DNA of 64,000 nt from the NCBI RefSeq assembly GCF_002091715.1, contig NZ_BDAG01000018.1, positions 1 through 64,000 on the forward strand, given 5' to 3'. This document shows positions 58,983-64,000 of the stretch, piece by piece. Position numbers and translations under genes: made by a program. A model generated the notes under the pieces. It saw nothing but the letters and a program-made list of their open reading frames with translations. It was not told the DNA's origin and made no database searches. The DNA is from Pseudomonas migulae NBRC 103157. Lineage in GTDB: Bacteria > Pseudomonadota > Gammaproteobacteria > Pseudomonadales > Pseudomonadaceae. Within the stretch, counting starts at the first letter, position 1. Each line of letters starts with the position of its first letter.

Positions 58983-59591
58983 TTATGCGGCAACTGGGAC
59001 GCCGCTGTGGAAGCGAAACTCCACGTCTGGCGACTCGATCAGCTCCTGCTCGGCGGCCCGGACCTTGTCGATCACCTGGGCAATATCCTTGGCATCACCA
59101 TACTGGTAAGCCAGTTTCAGATAACCCTGAAAATGCCGGGCCTCGCTTTTCAGCAAGCCAAAGTAGAACTTGCCCAGCTCTTCGTCCAGGTGCGGCACCA
59201 ACGCCTCGAAACGCTCGCAGCTGCGGGCTTCGATGAACGCACCGACCACCAGGGTATCCACCAGTTTCACCGGCTCGTGGCTGCGCACCACTTTGCGCAG
59301 GCCCGAGGCGTAACGCCCGGCAGACAGCTGACGCAACTCGATCTTGCGCTTTTTCATCAGGCGCATGACCTGTTCGTGGTGCACCAGCTCTTCCCGGGCC
59401 AGACGCGACATCAGGTTGATCAGGTCGACGTGAGAGTGGTATTTGGCGATCAGGCTCAATGCCGTGCTGGCCGCCTTGAATTCGCAGTTCTTGTGGTCGA
59501 TCAGCAAGGTTTCCTGATCGGCCAGCGCGGCCTGGACCCAGCCGTCCGGGGTGCGGCAACCGAGGAACTCGTGAATTTCGGGAAGGATCAT
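58983..59591 (-). CDS. miaE: tRNA-(ms2io6A)-hydroxylase
   Basis: Non-heme di-iron monooxygenase of 202 residues that hydroxylates the isopentenyl group of ms2i6A37 in tRNA. The ferritin-like iron ligands are in CEFKAASTALSLIAKYHSHV and LAREELVHHEQVMRLMKKRK, and again in GAFIEARSCERFEALVPHLD and LLKSEARHFQGYLKLA. ATG at 59591 fits the family (MILPEIHEFLGCRTPDGWVQ); the longer TTG frame to 59615 is unlikely. It ends in a REPIN and a terminator. The gene marks the conserved region shared with other pseudomonads. Confidence 0.94.
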   Translation of the reverse strand: MILPEIHEFLGCRTPDGWVQAALADQETLLIDHKNCEFKAASTALSLIAKYHSHVDLINLMSRLAREELVHHEQVMRLMKKRKIELRQLSAGRYASGLRKVVRSHEPVKLVDTLVVGAFIEARSCERFEALVPHLDEELGKFYFGLLKSEARHFQGYLKLAYQYGDAKDIAQVIDKVRAAEQELIESPDVEFRFHSGVPVAA

Positions 59592-59751
59592 GGGGCTCAC
59601 GGACAAAAGGTTCAAAACGAAGGGCGCCGATTATACCGGCCCGCCGCCAGACCACCAGCCACGACCGTTGATATGCATCAAGTCCCGAATGCGCAACCAG
59701 CAACTATAGTTGTGCAACGCCATGCTTTTTTACCCTATGGAGGTCCCGATC

Positions 59752-60615
59752 ATGCAAGCCATTCGCAGCATTCTGGTGGTCATCGAACCCGAACACTCGG
59801 AAAGCCTGGCGCTCAAACGGGCCAAATTGATTGCCGGCGTGACCCAGGCGCATCTGCATCTGCTGGTCTGTGACCGCAAGCATGACCACAGCGGCATGCT
59901 GGGCGTGCTCAAGGCGGCGCTGATTGAGGACGGCTACAGCGTCACGACCGAGCAGGCGTGGAACGAAAGCCTGCACGAAACCATCGTCGATGTGCAGCAG
60001 GCCGAAGGTTGCGGGCTGGTGATCAAGCAGCATTACCCTGACAGTTCATTGAAAAAAGCCCTGCTGACCCCGGCGGACTGGAAACTGCTGCGCTTATGCC
60101 CGACGCCGGTACTGCTGGTCAAAACGTCGAAGCCCTGGACGGGCGGCGTGATTCTGGCAGCGATCGACGTGGGTAATACCGACGACGAACACCGCCACCT
60201 GCACAACACCATCATCGATCACGGCTATGACATCTCCAGTCTGGCCAAGGCGCATCTGCATGTCGTCAGCGCCCATCCGTCACCGATGCTGTCGGCGGCC
60301 GACCCGACGTTGCAGCTCAGTGAAACGATCGAGGCGCGCTACCGCGAACAGTGCAAGGCCTTTCAGGCCGAGTTCGACATTGATGACGAGCACCTGCATA
60401 TCGCGGAAGGTCCGGCGGATGTGTTGATTCCGTACATGGTGCACAAGCTGGGTGCAGCAGTGACGGTGATTGGCACGGTGGCGCGGTCCGGGTTGTCCGG
60501 GGCGTTGATCGGCAATACGGCGGAAGTGGTGCTGGATGCGGTGGAGAGTGATGTGCTGGTGTTGAAGCCGCAGGAGATTGAGGATCACCTGGAAGAGATG
60601 GTGTCTCATCATTGA
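59752..60615 (+). CDS. Tandem universal stress protein (UspE-like)
   Basis: Cytosolic protein of 287 residues made of two Usp domains. The N-terminal one starts MQAIRSILVVIEPEHSESLA; the C-terminal one starts GVILAAIDVGNTDDEHRHLH and ends VTVIGTVARSGLSGALIGNT followed by AEVVLDAVESDVLVLKP, the ATP-binding G-x2-G-x9-G(S/T)-like loop. The first domain lacks this loop. GGAGG is 8 bases before ATG. It is divergent from miaE. A role in stress survival is inferred from the family. Confidence 0.9.
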   Translation: MQAIRSILVVIEPEHSESLALKRAKLIAGVTQAHLHLLVCDRKHDHSGMLGVLKAALIEDGYSVTTEQAWNESLHETIVDVQQAEGCGLVIKQHYPDSSLKKALLTPADWKLLRLCPTPVLLVKTSKPWTGGVILAAIDVGNTDDEHRHLHNTIIDHGYDISSLAKAHLHVVSAHPSPMLSAADPTLQLSETIEARYREQCKAFQAEFDIDDEHLHIAEGPADVLIPYMVHKLGAAVTVIGTVARSGLSGALIGNTAEVVLDAVESDVLVLKPQEIEDHLEEMVSHH

Positions 60616-60639
60616 GAATTGCGGTGAGGGGTAGATCCC

Positions 60640-60701
60640 ATCGCCAGCAAGCCGGCTACTGCAGGTAACCGCGTCACCCTGTAGGAGCCGGCTTGCTGGC
60701 G
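60640..60701. repeat. REPIN with reversed arm order
   Basis: Here the inverted arm comes first (ATCGCCAGCAAGCCGGCTAC) and the forward arm second (GTAGGAGCCGGCTTGCTGGC), between the converging usp and DUF1289 genes. Confidence 0.87.
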
Positions 60702-60714
60702 CTGCTTTTCAGAT

Positions 60715-61185
60715 TCAACCGCCAAAGGCATCCTTGAGGAATCCCGGCGCAATGTAGCGCTGGTAATGCGCCTCCGAGAGCAAAAAGAACTCCCGATCAA
60801 TCGCATCCCGCAGCTCCGGCAGGTTCCAGTCGCGAAACTCCGGCAGCAGGACCATCCCGTAGGCGTCCAGATTATTGATCACCCGCGCGCCCCGGGCGAT
60901 CAGCTGATAAGCCCAGCAATATTCCGACTGATGCGGCACGAAGCGGATCTTTCGCTGTTCCAGCTGCATTCTCAGCAGCGCCGGATCAAAAATTTCCACC
61001 TTGCCGGCCATCACCTGGGACAACAGCTGCTCGAGACGCAGCCACACCGCGCGTTTTTCTTCCTCGTTGTAACCGTTCCAATGGATCACTTCATGGTGGA
61101 AACGCTTGCAGCCACGGCAGACCAAGTCACCGTAAACAGTGGAGCAAAGGCCGACGCAGGGGGTCTTGATGGTCTGATTGGGCAT
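60715..61185 (-). CDS. DUF1289 family cysteine-rich protein
   Basis: Protein of 156 residues. The N-terminal DUF1289 domain has the Cys pattern CVGLCSTVYGDLVCRGCKRF, followed by WNGYNEEEKRAVWLRLEQLL, typical of the family; the cysteines may bind metal or an Fe-S cluster. The C-terminal 95 residues are an extension (EYCWAYQLIARGARVINNLD) not present in the short family members. No known function. It faces away from acnB across a 408-bp gap. Confidence 0.85.
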   Translation of the reverse strand: MPNQTIKTPCVGLCSTVYGDLVCRGCKRFHHEVIHWNGYNEEEKRAVWLRLEQLLSQVMAGKVEIFDPALLRMQLEQRKIRFVPHQSEYCWAYQLIARGARVINNLDAYGMVLLPEFRDWNLPELRDAIDREFFLLSEAHYQRYIAPGFLKDAFGG

Positions 61186-61272
61186 AGGTCAGGAAAACAC
61201 GGGAAAGCAGAACAGGCCGGCATGTTAGCCCTTTGTCTAACATTCATCACCCCTCAAAATTGAGAGCCCAAC

Positions 61273-61301
61273 TTACCTTTAAATTTTTTTTGCCGTAGAA
61301 T
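61273..61301 (+). promoter_or_regulatory. Candidate sigma-70 promoter of acnB
   Basis: TTACCT, 17 bases including a run of eight T's, then TAGAAT. The -10 is good, the -35 only fair. If used, the transcript has a leader of about 285 bases. Confidence 0.4.
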
Positions 61302-61332
61302 CAGCCAGCCTTTTAAGGCGCCAATGTCCGTT

Positions 61333-61593
61333 AGAAGCTGTTTTCAAAGCGTCACGAGCACAGTCGTTCCTTCAGAGCGGTGTTGGCGAAGGGTTTTTCC
61401 AGCGGGGAAAAGCTCTACGCCAACCCTCATCAGCTCCCCGTTCTGCAGGCGTAAAACTTTGAAAGCAGCTTCTGTAAGGAATTGTCGGTAATTCTGGCTA
61501 AGTGGCGCACAACGCCACGCAGCGCATGAGTACGGCAATTTCGGGATGAGCGTCCCGGACACCCATTTGGGACCACTGATGAGGGTAATAACT
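61333..61593 (+). promoter_or_regulatory. Long structured leader of acnB
   Basis: AGAAGCTGTTTTCAAAG (61333-61349) pairs with CTTTGAAAGCAGCTTCT (61457-61473) at 16 of 17 positions, enclosing about 107 bases that contain GTTGGCG/CGCCAAC and GGGGAAAAGCT/AGCTCCCC repeats. Next come a 6-bp hairpin GTGGCG/CGCCAC (61502-61518), a hairpin CGGGA/TCCCG near 61542-61557, and a competing GTCCC/GGGAC pairing ending near the GAGGG ribosome site (61582). No known riboswitch class was recognised. Confidence 0.55.
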
Positions 61594-64000
61594 GTGCTTG
61601 AAGCCTACCGCAAACATATCGAAGAGCGTGCAGCACTGGGTATCGTTCCCCAGCCGCTTAACGCCGAACAAACTGCAGGCCTGGTCGAGCTGCTGAAGAA
61701 TCCCCCGGCTGGCGAAGAAGCTTTCCTCGTTGACCTGATCACCAATCGCATTCCGCCTGGCGTGGACGAAGCAGCCTATGTAAAGGCCGGTTTCCTGTCT
61801 GCCCTGGCCAAAGGCGAAGCTACCTCCCCTCTGATCGACAAGAAACGCGCTGTTGAACTGCTCGGCACCATGCAGGGCGGCTACAACATCGTGACCCTGG
61901 TTGACCTGCTCGACAACGCCGAACTGGCTCCTGTCGCCGCGGCTCAACTCAAGCACACCCTGCTGATGTTCGACGCGTTCCACGACGTCGCGGAAAAAGC
62001 CCGCAACGGCAACGTACACGCCAAAGGCGTGATCCAGTCCTGGGCTGACGGCGAGTGGTTCCGCAACCGCCCTGTCCTGGCCGACAAGATCAGCCTGCGC
62101 GTGTTCAAGGTCACCGGCGAAACCAACACCGACGACCTGTCCCCTGCCCCGGACGCCTGGTCCCGCCCGGATATCCCGCTGCACGCCCTCGCCATGCTGA
62201 AAATGGCCCGTGACGGCATCGTGCCTGACGTCCAGGGCGTTACCGGCCCGATGAAGCAGATCGAAGAAATGCGCGGTCAAGGCTTCCCGATCGCCTACGT
62301 CGGTGACGTGGTCGGTACCGGTTCTTCGCGCAAGTCCGCCACCAACTCGGTGCTGTGGTTCTTTGGCGACGACGTTCCTTACGTGCCGAACAAGCGTGCT
62401 GGCGGCTTCTGCTTCGGCAGCAAGATTGCTCCGATCTTCTACAACACCATGGAAGATGCCGGCGCACTGCCGATCGAATTCGACGTCACCAACATGAACA
62501 TGGGCGACGTGATCGACCTGTACCCGCATGCTGGCAAAGTCTGCAAACACGGCACTGACGAAGTCCTGACCACCTTCGAAATGAAGACTCCGGTGCTGTT
62601 GGACGAAGTTCGTGCCGGCGGCCGTATTCCGCTGATCATCGGCCGTGGCCTGACCGACAAGGCTCGCGCCGAATTGGGCCTGGGCCCTACCGATCTGTTC
62701 AAACTGCCTGAAGCACCTGTCGATACCGGCAAGGGCTACACCCTGGCACAGAAAATGGTCGGCAAGGCGTGCGGTCTGCCAGAAGGCAAAGGCGTTCGTC
62801 CTGGCACCTACTGCGAACCGAAAATGACCACCGTCGGCTCTCAGGACACCACCGGTCCTATGACCCGTGACGAACTGAAAGACCTGGCGTGCCTGGGCTT
62901 CTCGACCGATCTGGTAATGCAGTCCTTCTGCCACACCGCGGCCTATCCAAAGCCGATCGACGTGACCACCCACCACACCCTGCCAGACTTCATCATGACC
63001 CGCGGCGGCGTTTCCCTGCGTCCGGGCGACGGCATCATCCACAGCTGGCTGAACCGCATGCTGCTGCCGGACACCGTCGGCACCGGTGGTGACTCGCACA
63101 CCCGTTTCCCGATGGGCATTTCGTTCCCGGCCGGTTCCGGTCTGGTTGCGTTTGCTGCAGCCACCGGCGTTATGCCGCTGGACATGCCGGAATCGATACT
63201 GGTGCGCTTCAAAGGCAAGATGCAACCGGGCGTCACCCTGCGTGACCTGGTTCATGCCATTCCCTACTTCGCGATTCAGGCTGGCCTGTTGACCGTTGAG
63301 AAGAAAGGCAAGAAGAACGCTTTCTCCGGCCGCATCCTGGAAATCGAAGGCCTGGACGACCTGAGCATCGAGCAGGCTTTCGAGCTGTCCGACGCCTCGG
63401 CTGAACGTTCGGCTGCCGGTTGCACCATCAAGCTGTCGAAAGAGTCGATCACCGAGTACCTGAACTCCAACATCACCCTGCTGCGCTGGATGATCGGCGA
63501 AGGCTACGGCGATGCGCGTACCCTGGAACGTCGTGCTCAAGCGATGGAAGCCTGGGTTGCCAACCCTGAGCTGATGGTTGCCGATGCTGACGCCGAATAC
63601 GCTGAAGTCATCGAAATCGACCTGGCCGACATCAAAGAGCCTGTGCTCTGCGCGCCGAACGACCCGGACGACGCCCGTCTGTTGTCCAGCGTTGCTGGCG
63701 AGAAGATCGACGAAGTGTTCATCGGTTCGTGCATGACCAACATCGGTCACTTCCGCGCTGCCGGCAAGTTGCTGGATCAGGTCAAAGGTCAGCTTCCAAC
63801 CCGTCTGTGGCTGTCGCCGCCGACCAAGATGGACGCTCACCAGTTGACCGAAGAAGGCTACTACGGCATCTACGGCAAGGCCGGCGCACGCATGGAAATG
63901 CCAGGCTGCTCGCTGTGCATGGGTAACCAGGCACGTGTTGAGCCGAACTCCACTGTGGTGTCGACGTCGACCCGTAACTTCCCGAACCGTCTGGGTGATG
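61594..64000 (+). CDS. acnB: Aconitate hydratase B (3' end cut by window)
   Basis: TCA-cycle aconitase, citrate to isocitrate, with a [4Fe-4S] cluster; 802 of about 865-870 codons are present. The start is GTG at 61594 after GAGGG, giving the AcnB N-terminus [20 protein letters not shown]. The HEAT-like domain is followed by the swivelling domain ([40 protein letters not shown]) and then the catalytic core ([40 protein letters not shown]). The cluster cysteines are visible: [12 protein letters not shown] and [14 protein letters not shown]. In-frame ATGs at 61546 and 61579 could give N-terminal extensions. In E. coli AcnB can bind RNA when its cluster is lost. Confidence 0.97.
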   Translation, partial: MLEAYRKHIEERAALGIVPQPLNAEQTAGLVELLKNPPAGEEAFLVDLITNRIPPGVDEAAYVKAGFLSALAKGEATSPLIDKKRAVELLGTMQGGYNIVTLVDLLDNAELAPVAAAQLKHTLLMFDAFHDVAEKARNGNVHAKGVIQSWADGEWFRNRPVLADKISLRVFKVTGETNTDDLSPAPDAWSRPDIPLHALAMLKMARDGIVPDVQGVTGPMKQIEEMRGQGFPIAYVGDVVGTGSSRKSATNSVLWFFGDDVPYVPNKRAGGFCFGSKIAPIFYNTMEDAGALPIEFDVTNMNMGDVIDLYPHAGKVCKHGTDEVLTTFEMKTPVLLDEVRAGGRIPLIIGRGLTDKARAELGLGPTDLFKLPEAPVDTGKGYTLAQKMVGKACGLPEGKGVRPGTYCEPKMTTVGSQDTTGPMTRDELKDLACLGFSTDLVMQSFCHTAAYPKPIDVTTHHTLPDFIMTRGGVSLRPGDGIIHSWLNRMLLPDTVGTGGDSHTRFPMGISFPAGSGLVAFAAATGVMPLDMPESILVRFKGKMQPGVTLRDLVHAIPYFAIQAGLLTVEKKGKKNAFSGRILEIEGLDDLSIEQAFELSDASAERSAAGCTIKLSKESITEYLNSNITLLRWMIGEGYGDARTLERRAQAMEAWVANPELMVADADAEYAEVIEIDLADIKEPVLCAPNDPDDARLLSSVAGEKIDEVFIGSCMTNIGHFRAAGKLLDQVKGQLPTRLWLSPPTKMDAHQLTEEGYYGIYGKAGARMEMPGCSLCMGNQARVEPNSTVVSTSTRNFPNRLGD

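Noticed and set aside
61498..63840. 780-codon frame antisense to acnB
   Set aside because: acnB is certain from its motifs; long antisense frames are usual in GC-rich codon usage.

Overview
The window is a stretch of Pseudomonas chromosome, most likely from the P. fluorescens group. Three things suggest this: the order ldcA, dnaQ, rnhA, methyltransferase, gloB, mltD, nppA1A2BCD, fabI is the one I recall from P. aeruginosa; the DNA is GC-rich with dense coding; and the intergenic gaps carry many Pseudomonas-type REP/REPIN palindromes. No tRNA, rRNA, phage integrase, transposase or CRISPR array was found. Both ends cut a gene: arsB at the left and acnB at the right.

Layout. 0-4.6 kb: arsenite resistance (arsR-arsB), a DUF2855 protein divergent from a TetR regulator, an FMN reductase and a small hypothetical protein. 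4.6-22.2 kb: conserved core with a LysR regulator, a GNAT enzyme coupled to an LdcA-type decarboxylase, dnaQ, rnhA, gloB, mltD, the five-gene Npp/Yej-type peptide ABC transporter and fabI. The 3' end of fabI, its terminator, a REPIN and the tail of the neighbouring LysR gene are repeated as a nearly perfect 496-bp tandem duplication. 22.8-31.9 kb: metabolic and regulatory genes (LysR/VOC, a short GGDEF protein, an IorA-IorB-cytochrome oxidoreductase, SDR/LysR, NnrS with a small membrane protein). 32-36.3 kb: an iron-signalling trio of ECF sigma factor, FecR-like anti-sigma factor and TonB receptor with a signalling domain. 36.3-46.2 kb: exporters and regulators (AraC, two LysE-type, MocR, two EamA-type), a 129-bp-period REPIN array, and an alkylation-repair operon (ada, PEP-mutase-like, AlkA-like). 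46.3-49.2 kb: an unrecognised 529-residue protein and a Sco/PCuAC copper-delivery pair. 49.3-56.6 kb: agmatine deiminase with a polyamine-binding protein, a LysR gene, a GFA protein, a second TonB receptor and MipA. 56.7-64 kb: an RstAB-like two-component system, miaE, a double Usp protein, a DUF1289 protein and acnB.

The observations most worth following are these. (i) A 49-bp promoter element is shared at 46 of 49 positions by the two TonB receptor genes, which lie 19.5 kb apart; this suggests that one ECF sigma factor controls a signalling receptor and a non-signalling receptor. (ii) The acnB leader is long and rich in inverted repeats, including possibly alternative hairpins next to the start. 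(iii) The fabI-tail duplication and the five-unit REPIN array are recent-looking tandem amplifications. (iv) The 529-residue protein has no family I can recognise.

All calls come from reading the sequence and remembered family features. No database search or folding program was run. Start codons were chosen from Shine-Dalgarno placement and family N-termini.
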